Below are positions 43,893-52,355 of a stretch of DNA of 64,000 bases, in pieces. The stretch spans positions 54,308-118,307 of the forward strand of contig DATJUX010000051.1 of the NCBI GenBank assembly GCA_035502095.1, in the 5' to 3' direction. A model generated the notes under the pieces. That model was not told the origin of the DNA and did no database searches. It saw nothing but the letters and a program-made list of their open reading frames with translations. How positions within the stretch are numbered: the stretch's first letter is position 1; each line of letters starts with the position of its first letter. The position numbers and the translations under genes were made by a program. This DNA comes from JAKANT01 sp035502095 (GTDB lineage Bacteria; Pseudomonadota; Gammaproteobacteria; Burkholderiales; Burkholderiaceae_F).

Positions 43893-45200
43893 ATGAACCT
43901 GAAGTCCGCTCTCGCGCTCGCCGCGGGTCTCGCTCTCGTCGGCAGTGCGCACGCCGCCGGCGAACTCGTCATCGCCACCGTGAACAACGGCCACATGATC
44001 GAGATGCAGAAACTCTCGAAGAATTTCGAACAGGCCAATCCCGACATCAAGCTGAAGTGGGTCACGCTGGAGGAAGGCGTACTGCGCCAGCGCGTCACCA
44101 CCGACATCGCGACCAAGGGCGGCCAGTTCGACGTGATGACGATCGGCATGTACGAAACGCCGATCTGGGGCAAGAAGGGCTGGCTGAACGAGATCAAGAC
44201 CGACGCCGCCTACGACGTGGACGACCTGCTGCCGGCGATGCGCAACGGCCTGTCGGTCGACGGCAAGCTGTACGCCGCGCCCTTCTACGGCGAAAGCTCG
44301 ATGCTCATGTACCGCAAGGATCTCGCCGACAAGGTGGGCGTGCAGTTGCCGGAACGTCCGACGTGGGACCAGGTCAAGGACCTCGCCGCGAAGATCAACG
44401 ACCCGAAGGACGGCGTGTACGGCATCTGCCTGCGCGGCAAGCCGGGTTGGGGCGACAACATGGCGTTCATCACCACGCTCGCGAACACCTTCGGCGGCCA
44501 GTGGTTCGACATGAGCTGGAAGCCGCAGCTCGAGAGCCAGCCCTGGCATGACGCGATCACCTTCTACGTCGACCTGCTGAAGAACTACGGGCCGCCCGGA
44601 TCCGCGGGCAACAGCTTCAACGAGATCCTGTCGCTGTTCAATGCCGGCAAGTGCGGCATGTGGGTCGACGCGACGATCGCGGCTTCGTTCATCAGCGACC
44701 CGAAGCAGAGCAGGGTCGCCGACAAGGTGGCGTTCGCGCAGGCGCCCACCAAGGTCACGCCGAAGGGCGCGAACTGGCTGTGGGCATGGGCGCTCGCCGT
44801 GCCCGCTGGCACCAAGAAGAACGACGACGCGCAGAAGTTCATCCGCTGGGCCACCAGCAAGGAGTACATCGAACTCGTCGCCAAGACCAATGGCTGGGGC
44901 CATGTGCCCACCGGGACGCGCAAGAGCACGTACGCCAACCCCGAGTTCCAGAAGGCCGCGAAGTTTGCGGCAGCCGAGAAGATGGCGATCGACTCCGCCA
45001 ATCCGAACGACAGCACGTTGCCCAAGAGCCCGTACGTCGGCGTGCAGTTCGCCGCGATCCCGGAGTTCCAGGCGATCGGCGTCGCCGTCGGCCAGCAGAT
45101 GACCGCCGCCCTCGCCGGCAAGACACCGATCGATGCCGCGCTCAAGGCCAGCCAGGTCGCGGCCGACCGCGAAATGCGCAAGGCCGGCTACTACAAGTAG
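43893..45200 (+). CDS. ABC transporter, polyol-binding periplasmic protein (SmoE/MtlE-like)
   Basis: A 435-residue periplasmic binding protein. I chose the ATG at 43893, after AAGGAGA, giving a signal peptide MNLKSALALAAGLALVGSAHA. The mature protein has the family-1 fold with SSMLMYRKDL, WWDN-like aromatic region (KPGWGDNMAFITTL) and GANWLWAWALAVP, features of sorbitol/mannitol-binding proteins. It is the first gene of an operon that includes a mannitol-type dehydrogenase and a sorbitol-type SDR, so hexitols or D-arabinitol are the likely ligands (inference from context). Followed by a 119-base gap holding a palindromic repeat. Confidence 0.9.
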   Translation: MNLKSALALAAGLALVGSAHAAGELVIATVNNGHMIEMQKLSKNFEQANPDIKLKWVTLEEGVLRQRVTTDIATKGGQFDVMTIGMYETPIWGKKGWLNEIKTDAAYDVDDLLPAMRNGLSVDGKLYAAPFYGESSMLMYRKDLADKVGVQLPERPTWDQVKDLAAKINDPKDGVYGICLRGKPGWGDNMAFITTLANTFGGQWFDMSWKPQLESQPWHDAITFYVDLLKNYGPPGSAGNSFNEILSLFNAGKCGMWVDATIAASFISDPKQSRVADKVAFAQAPTKVTPKGANWLWAWALAVPAGTKKNDDAQKFIRWATSKEYIELVAKTNGWGHVPTGTRKSTYANPEFQKAAKFAAAEKMAIDSANPNDSTLPKSPYVGVQFAAIPEFQAIGVAVGQQMTAALAGKTPIDAALKASQVAADREMRKAGYYK

Positions 45201-45201
45201 C

Positions 45202-45300
45202 ACCCAAGCATCGTCGTCCCGGCGGCGGCCGGGACCCGACTTCGCAGCGCTGAACTCGGGCCCCGGCCTGCGCCGGGGCGACCTCATCTCGCCAGCAACC
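45202..45300. repeat. GC-rich palindromic repeat in the polyol operon
   Basis: Contains CCCGGCGGCGGCCGGG and GGCCCCGGCCTGCGCCGGGGC, two adjacent inverted repeats in a gap between binding-protein and permease genes. It begins CGTCGTCCCGG, similar in style to the other dispersed elements. May limit transcription past the first gene. Confidence 0.4.
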
Positions 45301-45319
45301 GCCTGCGAGGACGCTCGCC

Positions 45320-46189
45320 ATGCAACGCTCCGCTCCCCGTTTCCTGCCGCGCCTGCTGCTGGCGCCCGCGGTCACGACGTTGTTCCTGTGGATGATCGTG
45401 CCGCTGGTGATGACGATCTACTTCTCGCTCATCCGCTACAACCTGATGCAGCCGGGCGAGAACGAGTTCATCGGGCTCGCGAACTTCGAGTTCTTTCTCA
45501 CCGATCCGTCGTTCACCACGTCGGTAATCAACTCGCTGCAGCTGATCGGCAGCGTGATCGTGATCACGGTCATCGGCGGGATCGCGCTTGCGCTGCTGGT
45601 CAACGATCCCTTCCCGGGGCGCGGCTTCGTGCGCATGCTGCTGATTTCGCCGTTCTTCGTCATGCCCACGGTCAACGCGCTGATGTGGAAGCACATGATG
45701 ATGAACCCGATCTACGGCGTGTTCGCGCAGGTCGCCCACTTCCTCGGCGCCGAGCCGATCGACTTCATGGCCGACTGGCCGCTGCTGTCGATCATCATCA
45801 TGGTCGCGTGGCAGTGGCTGCCGTTCGCGTGCCTGATCTTCATCACGGCGCTGGCGTCGATGAACCGCGAGCAGCTCGAAGCGGCGCGCATGGACGGCGC
45901 CGGGTATCTGCAGCAGCTGCGCTACATGTACCTGCCGCACCTCGCGCGCTCGATCGCGGTCGTGATCATGATCGAGATGATCTTCCTGATCTCGGTGTTC
46001 GCGGAGATCTTCACTACCACCGGCGGCGGTCCGGGCGACGCCAGCACCAATCTCGCGTTCCTGATCTTCAAGCAGGCGCTGCTGAACTTCGATGCCGGGG
46101 TCGCGAGCGCGGGCGCGCTGCTGGCGGTCGTGCTTGCCAACATCGTCGCCATCTTCCTGATCCGCATGATCGGCAAGAACCTGGACTGA
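45320..46189 (+). CDS. ABC transporter permease (SmoF/MtlF-like)
   Basis: A 289-residue MalF-type permease with six predicted membrane segments. The EAA loop is in LEAARMDGAGYLQQLRYMYLP near residue 190-210. The N-terminal basic segment MQRSAPRFLPR precedes the first membrane helix. Four bases separate it from the second permease. Role as half of the membrane channel of the polyol importer is clear from the family and neighbours. Confidence 0.92.
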   Translation: MQRSAPRFLPRLLLAPAVTTLFLWMIVPLVMTIYFSLIRYNLMQPGENEFIGLANFEFFLTDPSFTTSVINSLQLIGSVIVITVIGGIALALLVNDPFPGRGFVRMLLISPFFVMPTVNALMWKHMMMNPIYGVFAQVAHFLGAEPIDFMADWPLLSIIIMVAWQWLPFACLIFITALASMNREQLEAARMDGAGYLQQLRYMYLPHLARSIAVVIMIEMIFLISVFAEIFTTTGGGPGDASTNLAFLIFKQALLNFDAGVASAGALLAVVLANIVAIFLIRMIGKNLD

Positions 46190-46193
46190 AGCC

Positions 46194-47072
46194 ATGAGCC
46201 GCACGATGCAATCCGCGAGTGCCGTGCCCCAGGCGGGCGCGGCGCGACGCAAGAAGGCCTTCGACGGGATCGGCGCCGTGCGTGCGGTCGCCGCCTGGGG
46301 GGTGACGCTGCTGATCATCTTCCCGATCCTGTTCCTCGCGATGACGGCGTTCAAGACGGAGCTGCAGGCGATCGAGGTGCCGACGCACTGGTTCTTCACG
46401 CCGACGCTGGAGAATTTCCGCGAGGTGCAGGAGCGCAGCGACTACCTGCTCTACGCGAAGAACTCGCTCATCACCAGCATCGGCTCGACGCTGCTCGGGC
46501 TGGCGATCGCTGCGCCCGCCGCGTATTCGATGGCGTTCTTCCGCTCCAAGCGGACGCGCGACATCCTGATGTGGATGCTGTCCACCAAGATGATGCCGGC
46601 GGTGGGCGCGCTGGTGCCGGTGTACGCGCTGGCCCAGCGCAGCGCGCTGCTCGACACGAGGACCGGCCTGATCATCATCTTCACGCTGTCGAACCTGCCG
46701 ATCATGGTGTGGATGCTGTATTCGTACTTCAAGGACATCCCGAACGAGATCCTGGAAGCGGCGCGCATGGACGGCGCCGGAGTGTGGGGCGAGTTCCGCT
46801 TCGTGCTGCTGCCGCTCGGCATGGGCGGGCTGGCTTCGACCGGCCTGCTGTGCCTGGTGCTCGCCTGGAACGAAGCGTTCTGGGCGCTCAATCTCACCGC
46901 GGCCAATGCCGGCACGCTGGCGGCGCTGATCGCCTCGTACTCGAGTCCCGAAGGGTTGTTCTGGGCCAAGCTTTCCGCGGCCTCGCTGCTGGCGATCGCA
47001 CCGATCGTGGTGTTCGGCTGGTTCAGCCAGAAGCAGCTCGTGCAGGGCCTGACTTTCGGCGCTGTGAAGTAA
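46194..47072 (+). CDS. ABC transporter permease (SmoG/MtlG-like)
   Basis: A 292-residue MalG-type permease with six predicted membrane segments and EAA loop LEAARMDGAGVWGEFRFVLLP. N-terminal 25 residues are hydrophilic and probably cytosolic. WLSTKMMP-type sequence (MWMLSTKMMPAVGALVPVY) is characteristic of the sorbitol/mannitol subgroup. It starts four bases after the first permease and ends 16 bases before the ATPase gene. It is the second half of the channel. Confidence 0.92.
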   Translation: MSRTMQSASAVPQAGAARRKKAFDGIGAVRAVAAWGVTLLIIFPILFLAMTAFKTELQAIEVPTHWFFTPTLENFREVQERSDYLLYAKNSLITSIGSTLLGLAIAAPAAYSMAFFRSKRTRDILMWMLSTKMMPAVGALVPVYALAQRSALLDTRTGLIIIFTLSNLPIMVWMLYSYFKDIPNEILEAARMDGAGVWGEFRFVLLPLGMGGLASTGLLCLVLAWNEAFWALNLTAANAGTLAALIASYSSPEGLFWAKLSAASLLAIAPIVVFGWFSQKQLVQGLTFGAVK

Positions 47073-47088
47073 TCACGGAGATCCAGCC

Positions 47089-48138
47089 ATGGCATTCCTC
47101 GAGCTCCGCAACGTGGAAAAATTCTTCGGCAGCCTGCGCGCGATCAAGGGCGTGAACCTGTCGATCGAGAAGGGCGAGTTCATCGTGTTCGTCGGCCCGT
47201 CGGGCTGCGGCAAATCCACGTTGCTGCGGCTGATCGCCGGTCTGGAGACGATCGACAGCGGGTCGTTGCATCTGGACGGGCGGGACATCACCGACCGGCC
47301 CTCCTCCAAGCGCGATCTCGCGATGGTGTTCCAGAGCTACGCGCTCTACCCGCACATGAGCGTGGCCGACAACATGAGCTTCGCGCTGCGCCTGGCCAAG
47401 GCCGATCCGAAGGTGATCGAGGAGAAGGTGCAGCGGGCGGCGCAGATCCTGAACCTCGTGCCCTACCTGAAGCGCACGCCGCGCGAGCTTTCCGGCGGCC
47501 AGCGCCAGCGCGTCGCGATCGGGCGCGCGATCGTGCGCTCGCCGAAGGTGTTCCTGTTCGACGAACCGCTCTCGAACCTCGATGCCGCCCTGCGCGGCCA
47601 GACGCGGGTCGAGATCGCCAAGCTGCACCGCGACCTCGGTGCCACCACGATCTACGTCACGCACGACCAGGTCGAAGCGATGACGCTCGCGCATCGTGTC
47701 GTCGTGCTGCGCGACGGCATGATCGAGCAGGTCGGCACGCCGCTCGAGCTGTACGACCGGCCCGCCAACCAGTTCGTCGCCCAGTTCATCGGCACGCCGC
47801 AGATGAACGTGGTGCCGATCGCCGATCTGCCGCAGCTCCAGTCCGCGGTGAAGGACGTGCCGGCGGGCGGCTTCGTCGGCCTGCGGCCGGAAAGCATCAC
47901 GCTCCGCCCGGCCGGATCCGGCCACGTGCGCGGCACGGTCGAACTGGTCGAAGCGCTCGGCGCCGAAACGCTCATCTATGTCAACGCGGGCACCAAGACG
48001 CCACTCGTTGCGCGCCAGAGCACCCGCCCGGCGGTCCACGTCGGCGACACGGTGGGCATCGAAATCGACGCGGCCGCCGCGCATCTCTTCGATGCCCAGG
48101 GGCGCGTCGCGCGTTCGGCCGCGGCAAGCGCGCATTGA
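47089..48138 (+). CDS. ABC transporter ATP-binding protein, polyol (SmoK/MtlK-like, UgpC family)
   Basis: A 349-residue ATPase. Walker A GPSGCGKST, Q-loop MVFQSYALYPH, signature LSGGQRQRVAIGRA, Walker B VFLFDEP and switch His VTHDQVEAM are all canonical. A MalK-like regulatory domain follows from about residue 235. Unlike the first ABC system in this window, only one ATPase gene is present, so it would form a homodimer. Its stop precedes the dehydrogenase by 14 bases (a TTG that overlaps the stop is less likely to be the next start). Confidence 0.93.
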   Translation: MAFLELRNVEKFFGSLRAIKGVNLSIEKGEFIVFVGPSGCGKSTLLRLIAGLETIDSGSLHLDGRDITDRPSSKRDLAMVFQSYALYPHMSVADNMSFALRLAKADPKVIEEKVQRAAQILNLVPYLKRTPRELSGGQRQRVAIGRAIVRSPKVFLFDEPLSNLDAALRGQTRVEIAKLHRDLGATTIYVTHDQVEAMTLAHRVVVLRDGMIEQVGTPLELYDRPANQFVAQFIGTPQMNVVPIADLPQLQSAVKDVPAGGFVGLRPESITLRPAGSGHVRGTVELVEALGAETLIYVNAGTKTPLVARQSTRPAVHVGDTVGIEIDAAAAHLFDAQGRVARSAAASAH

Positions 48139-48152
48139 CACGGATCCGTTCG

Positions 48153-49556
48153 ATGTCCGCGAACCCCTCGCCCCCGTCGACGATCCTCCACCTCGGTCTC
48201 GGATCGTTTCACCGCGCGCACCAGGCCGTCTATTTGCAGGACCTGATCGACACCGGCGACGCGTCCTGGGCGCTCGCGGGCGGCAACACGCGTCCGGACA
48301 TGGCCGACGTGATCGCCGCCCTCGGCGCGCAGAAGGGCGCCTACACGGTCGAGACCGTGACCCCGGACGGCGCGCGCGCCTACCAGAAGATCACCGCGAT
48401 CAAGACGATCGTGCCCTACGACCCGGCCCTGGCGGGTTTGATCACGATCGGTGCCCGCACCTCGACGCGCATCATCTCGTTCACCGTGACCGAGGCCGGC
48501 TACTACCTCGATGCGAAGAACCACCTCGACCGTTCCTTCGCGGAGCTGAACGCCGACATCGACGCGGCGCGGCGCGGGGGCGCGGGCAGCACCATCTACG
48601 CCGCGATCGCCGCCATCCTGCGCGAACGCGTGCGTTGCGCTGGCGGCCCGGTCACGCTGCTCAACTGCGACAACCTGCGCCACAACGGCGGCCGCTTCCG
48701 GGACGGCCTGCTGCAGTTCATCGATCTCGCCGGCGACGCGGAACTCAAGCGCTGGGTGGAAGCCAACACGACCTGCCCGAACGCGATGGTCGACCGCATC
48801 ACCCCGCGGCCCGCGCCGGAGGTGCGCGAGCGCGTGCGTGCCGCCACCGGCTGGGACGACGCCGCGCCGGTGATGGGCGAGAGCTTCAAGCAGTGGGTGA
48901 TCGAGGAGAACTTCTGCAACGGCCGCCCGAAGTGGGAGCGCGTCGGCGTCGAGATGGTCGACTCGGTCGCACCCTACGAGGAGGCGAAGATCCGCATCCT
49001 CAACGCCAGCCACAGCTGCATCGCATGGGCAGGCACGCTGGTCGGCTACTCGTTCATCCACGAGGGGACCCGCGACGCGCGCATCCGCCGGTTCGCCTAC
49101 GATTACGTGACCGACGACGCGATTCCGTGCCTGCGGTCGAGCCCGATCGACCTCGAGCGCTATCGCGATGTCGTGCTGGACCGGTTCGGCAACGCGGCGC
49201 TGCGCGACACCAATCCGCGCGTCGCGATGGACGGCTTCTCGAAGATCCCGGGTTTCATCGCGCCCACCGTGCGCGAGCGCCTCGCGGCCAACGCGTCGAT
49301 CGCCGCCGTGGCCATGCTGCCGGCGTTCTTCCTCGCGTTCCTCCAGCGCTGGCATCGCGACCAGCTGCCCTCGCCGTACCAGGATCAGGCCATGGATCCA
49401 GCCGCGGCGCACGCGATCTGCGAGGCGGCGGACCCGGCGCGCGCGTTGTGCAGCGACGCCATGCTGTGGGGCAAGCTCGCCGGCGACGAGCGCCTGGTGG
49501 GCGCGGTGCGGACCGCAATGGGGCGCGTCGACCAGTTCCTCAAGTCATACCAATGA
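48153..49556 (+). CDS. Mannitol dehydrogenase-family polyol dehydrogenase (mannitol/D-arabinitol)
   Basis: A 467-residue long-chain NAD-dependent polyol dehydrogenase, which oxidises D-mannitol to fructose or D-arabinitol to D-xylulose. Marks are LHLGLGSFHRAHQAVY (cofactor domain start), GGNTRPDMADV, LLNCDNLRHNGG and the catalytic KxxxxNxxH in AKIRILNASHS. I used the ATG at 48153. Length fits the family. It overlaps the SDR gene by four bases. Which polyol is preferred cannot be told from sequence; the presence of a fructokinase downstream favours hexitols. Confidence 0.9.
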   Translation: MSANPSPPSTILHLGLGSFHRAHQAVYLQDLIDTGDASWALAGGNTRPDMADVIAALGAQKGAYTVETVTPDGARAYQKITAIKTIVPYDPALAGLITIGARTSTRIISFTVTEAGYYLDAKNHLDRSFAELNADIDAARRGGAGSTIYAAIAAILRERVRCAGGPVTLLNCDNLRHNGGRFRDGLLQFIDLAGDAELKRWVEANTTCPNAMVDRITPRPAPEVRERVRAATGWDDAAPVMGESFKQWVIEENFCNGRPKWERVGVEMVDSVAPYEEAKIRILNASHSCIAWAGTLVGYSFIHEGTRDARIRRFAYDYVTDDAIPCLRSSPIDLERYRDVVLDRFGNAALRDTNPRVAMDGFSKIPGFIAPTVRERLAANASIAAVAMLPAFFLAFLQRWHRDQLPSPYQDQAMDPAAAHAICEAADPARALCSDAMLWGKLAGDERLVGAVRTAMGRVDQFLKSYQ

Positions 49557-50347
49557 GCGGGCGTCTGCGCGATCGCCATGCCTTGTTGACCGGCGCGGGC
49601 GGCGGCATCGGCCTGGCGGTGGCGCGCGCGTATCTCTCGGAGGGCGCGCGTTGCACCCTGGTCGACCTGGCCGGCGACCCGTCGGACGGCGTACGCGCGT
49701 CGATGGCCGAACATCCGGGCCGGGTGGCGTATCTCGGCGCCGACATCGCACAGACGGCGCAGATCGACACGGTGATCGCCGCGGCCGGGAAGCAGTTCGG
49801 CACGATCGAAGTCCTGTTCAACAACGCCGCCGTCTTCGATCTCGCGCCGTTGCTCGACAGCGGCGAGGCGATGTACGAGCGGCTGTTCGCGGTCAACGTC
49901 AAGGGCATGTTCTTCGTCATGCAGAAGGTGCTGGCGCAGATGATCGCAGCCGATCGGTTGCGTGGGCGCGGCGCCGTGATCAACCTGGCCTCGCAGGCCG
50001 GCCGGCGCGGCGAGGCACTGGTCGCGCACTACTGCGCGACCAAGGCGGCGGTGATCAGCTACACGCAATCGGCCGCACTCGCGATGGCACCGTACGGGAT
50101 CCGTGTCAACGCCATCGCGCCCGGCGTCATCGATACGCCGATGTGGTCGCAGGTCGATGCCCTGTTCGCCCGGTACGAGGGACTGCGGCCGGGCGAAAAG
50201 AAGCTCGCGGTCGGCAAGGCGGTGCCGCTCGGACGGATGGGCCGTCCCGAGGACATCGCGGGCGCCGCGGTCTTCCTCGCCAGCGACGACGCCGCCTACA
50301 TCACGGCCCAGACGCTCAACGTCGATGGCGGTAATGTAATGAGCTGA
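49553..50347 (+). CDS. SDR polyol dehydrogenase (sorbitol/L-iditol 2-dehydrogenase-like)
   Basis: A 264-residue classical SDR. The cofactor motif TGAGGGIGLAVA, NNAAV, catalytic Ser in INLASQAG and YCATK (Tyr-xxx-Lys) are intact. It resembles SmoS-type sorbitol dehydrogenases, which oxidise sorbitol to fructose, and its position in a polyol transport operon with ATGA overlap supports that. Two dehydrogenases of different families in the same operon suggest use of more than one polyol. It ends 19 bases ahead of the AraC regulator gene. Confidence 0.88.
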   Translation: MSGRLRDRHALLTGAGGGIGLAVARAYLSEGARCTLVDLAGDPSDGVRASMAEHPGRVAYLGADIAQTAQIDTVIAAAGKQFGTIEVLFNNAAVFDLAPLLDSGEAMYERLFAVNVKGMFFVMQKVLAQMIAADRLRGRGAVINLASQAGRRGEALVAHYCATKAAVISYTQSAALAMAPYGIRVNAIAPGVIDTPMWSQVDALFARYEGLRPGEKKLAVGKAVPLGRMGRPEDIAGAAVFLASDDAAYITAQTLNVDGGNVMS

Positions 50348-50366
50348 GCTGCCCGAATCGCCCGCC

Positions 50367-51314
50367 ATGCCCGCCCCGGCCCGCACGCAAGCACACAAGC
50401 CGCCGCGCCAGCGGCAACCCGAACTGGAGCACGACCTCGCCCGCTCGCGCAGTCCCGCGGTGGGCTACGAACGTCCGCAGCCGGCGGCGTTCATCCGCTG
50501 CCTCGATCACGGGTTTCCCACGCCGCTCGCCCGCTGGCACTACCACGAGGAATACGAGCTGCATTTGATCGTCGCGACGTCGGGCAAGGCATTCGTCGGC
50601 GACTGGATCGGCCAGTTCCAGCCCGGGCACCTCGTGCTCACCGGGCCGCGCCTGCCGCACAACTGGATCTCGCTCGACCTGCCGCAAGGCGGGGTCGCGC
50701 TGCGCGACCGGGTGATCCAGTTCCCGCACGCGCCCCTGGAGCGGGCCGCCGAGTGCATTCCCGAGCTGGCGGAAGCGATGCCGATGCTCGAGCGTGCGCG
50801 GCACGGGATCGAGTTCTTCGGCCTGTCGGAACGCGCCGCAGCGCATTTCGATCACGTGCGCGCGACGCGCGGCCTGGAACGTTTCGCCGCGTTCCTTGCG
50901 TTCCTCACCGATCTCGCGCAGTGCCGCGACTACCAGCTGCTTTCGAGCGTCCAGATCCAGAGTTCGGAAGACGATACGACGCTCGACCAGATCAATGCGG
51001 TCGTCGACCAGGTGACGAGGAACCTGGGTCAATCGCTGGCCCTGGCCGACTACGCGCGCCAGCTCGACATGAGCGAGAGCCGCTTTTCGCGCCTGTTCCG
51101 GCGCGCCACCGGCAACACGTTCGTCGATTTCGTCAATCGCGTGCGCATCAATCGCGCGTGCCAGCTGCTGATGGAGTCCGACCGCTACATCACCCACATC
51201 TGCTACGAAGTGGGCTTCAACAACGTCGCCAACTTCAACCGGCGCTTTCTCGAGATCAAGGGCATGACGCCGCGCGACTTCCGGCGCCAGGCGCTGCATC
51301 GCTTCGGCGGCTGA
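50367..51314 (+). CDS. AraC-family transcriptional regulator
   Basis: A 315-residue regulator. The N-terminal cupin-type sensing region includes WHYHEEYELHLI, FQPGHLVLTGPRLPHNW, and the C-terminal double HTH (about 215-315) includes LADYARQLDMSESRFSRLFRRATG and YITHICYEVGFNNVANFNRRF. It is the last gene of the polyol operon, so autoregulation through the operon promoter is likely. Inducer may be a polyol. The family is certain. Confidence 0.92.
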   Translation: MPAPARTQAHKPPRQRQPELEHDLARSRSPAVGYERPQPAAFIRCLDHGFPTPLARWHYHEEYELHLIVATSGKAFVGDWIGQFQPGHLVLTGPRLPHNWISLDLPQGGVALRDRVIQFPHAPLERAAECIPELAEAMPMLERARHGIEFFGLSERAAAHFDHVRATRGLERFAAFLAFLTDLAQCRDYQLLSSVQIQSSEDDTTLDQINAVVDQVTRNLGQSLALADYARQLDMSESRFSRLFRRATGNTFVDFVNRVRINRACQLLMESDRYITHICYEVGFNNVANFNRRFLEIKGMTPRDFRRQALHRFGG

Positions 51315-51333
51315 GCGCCGCGAGCGAGGGTGT

Positions 51334-52263
51334 TCAGCGCGGCAGTTCGGCGCGCCGCGGCAGGTCGGCGCCCGCACGCGAGCAGGTGATCGAGGCGGCG
51401 CGCACGGCGAACTTGACCGCCTCCGCAAGGCGCGCACGGTCGAGCGTTTCGAGCGACGCGGCGCCGAGCAGGTCCCGTTCATCCAGCCAGCAGAGCAGCG
51501 CCGCCTGGAACGTGTCGCCCGCGCCGACGGTGTCGACCACCGTGGTCGGCACACCCGGCACCTCGACGCGCGCGTCGCGGTTCCACGCCACGGCACCTTG
51601 GGCACCGCGCGTGACCACGAGCAGTCGCACGCCCTGGCCGAGCCACGCCGCGGCAAGCGAATCGAGCGTCGCACCGGGGTAAAGCAGCGAAAGGTCCTCC
51701 TCGCTCACCTTCAGCAGATGCGTGCGCGGCAGCATCCACTCCACCTCGCCGATCCATATCTTCAGGGAGGGCTCGACGTTCAGGCGCACGTTCGGGTCGT
51801 ACGAGATGACGGCTCGTGCGCGCTCGGCCTCGACCAGCGCACGCAGCGCCGAGCCGGTCGGCTCGACGACGGTCGAGTACGAGCCGAAATGGAAAGCGCG
51901 CACGCCCGGCGGACGCGGAGGCAGCGTCTGCGGCGTCAGCTGGCGGTCGGCGCCTTCCGTGCCGTAGAACGCGTAAGCCGGCACGCCGTTCGCATCTAGT
52001 CCTACCAGCGACAGCGTGGTCGGCTTCGCAGTTCGAACCACCGTGGAGGTCGCGACGCCTTCGCTCTCGAGCGCACGCATCAGGCGGGCGCCGAGGAAAT
52101 CGTTCGAGATCGCACCGAGCAGCGCGGCACGCCGCTCGAGCCGCGCGAGGCCGACCGCGACATTGAAAGGAGAACCTCCAACGTGCGCGCGCAACGCAAG
52201 ACCGGTCGCGGTCTCGCCGGTCGAGAAGACATCCATCAGCGCTTCACCACAAACCACGAGCAT
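51334..52263 (-). CDS. PfkB-family carbohydrate kinase, probable fructokinase
   Basis: A 309-residue ribokinase/PfkB kinase. Start ATG 52263 gives MLVVCGEALMDVF. The substrate motif GGSPFNVAVGLARL and the C-terminal PfkB signature DTVGAGDTFQAALL (catalytic Asp in GAGD) are present. It converges with the AraC gene 19 bases away. Fructose produced by the adjacent polyol dehydrogenases is the natural substrate by context. It has no visible promoter sharing with the polyol operon because it lies on the opposite strand, so its control is separate. Confidence 0.87.
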   Translation of the reverse strand: MLVVCGEALMDVFSTGETATGLALRAHVGGSPFNVAVGLARLERRAALLGAISNDFLGARLMRALESEGVATSTVVRTAKPTTLSLVGLDANGVPAYAFYGTEGADRQLTPQTLPPRPPGVRAFHFGSYSTVVEPTGSALRALVEAERARAVISYDPNVRLNVEPSLKIWIGEVEWMLPRTHLLKVSEEDLSLLYPGATLDSLAAAWLGQGVRLLVVTRGAQGAVAWNRDARVEVPGVPTTVVDTVGAGDTFQAALLCWLDERDLLGAASLETLDRARLAEAVKFAVRAASITCSRAGADLPRRAELPR

Positions 52264-52306
52264 TGCGGTCTCCGCTTGTCCGGTTTCGATTACAGCACAC
52301 AGCGCG

Positions 52307-52330
52307 AAAAAACGGGCTCGACCGAGCCCG
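52307..52330 (-). terminator. Intrinsic terminator after the sodium:solute symporter gene
   Basis: On the minus strand a perfect 8-bp stem CGGGCTCG/CGAGCCCG with a two-base loop is followed by six T residues. It lies 26 bases past the symporter stop and would also separate it from the kinase gene. Confidence 0.8.
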
Positions 52331-52355
52331 GGTTCGAAGCGTGTGCAGGCCGGTC

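Noticed and set aside
41996..44197. 733-residue minus-strand open frame
   Set aside because: Antisense to aioA; crosses the aioA terminator, which a real gene would not be expected to do.
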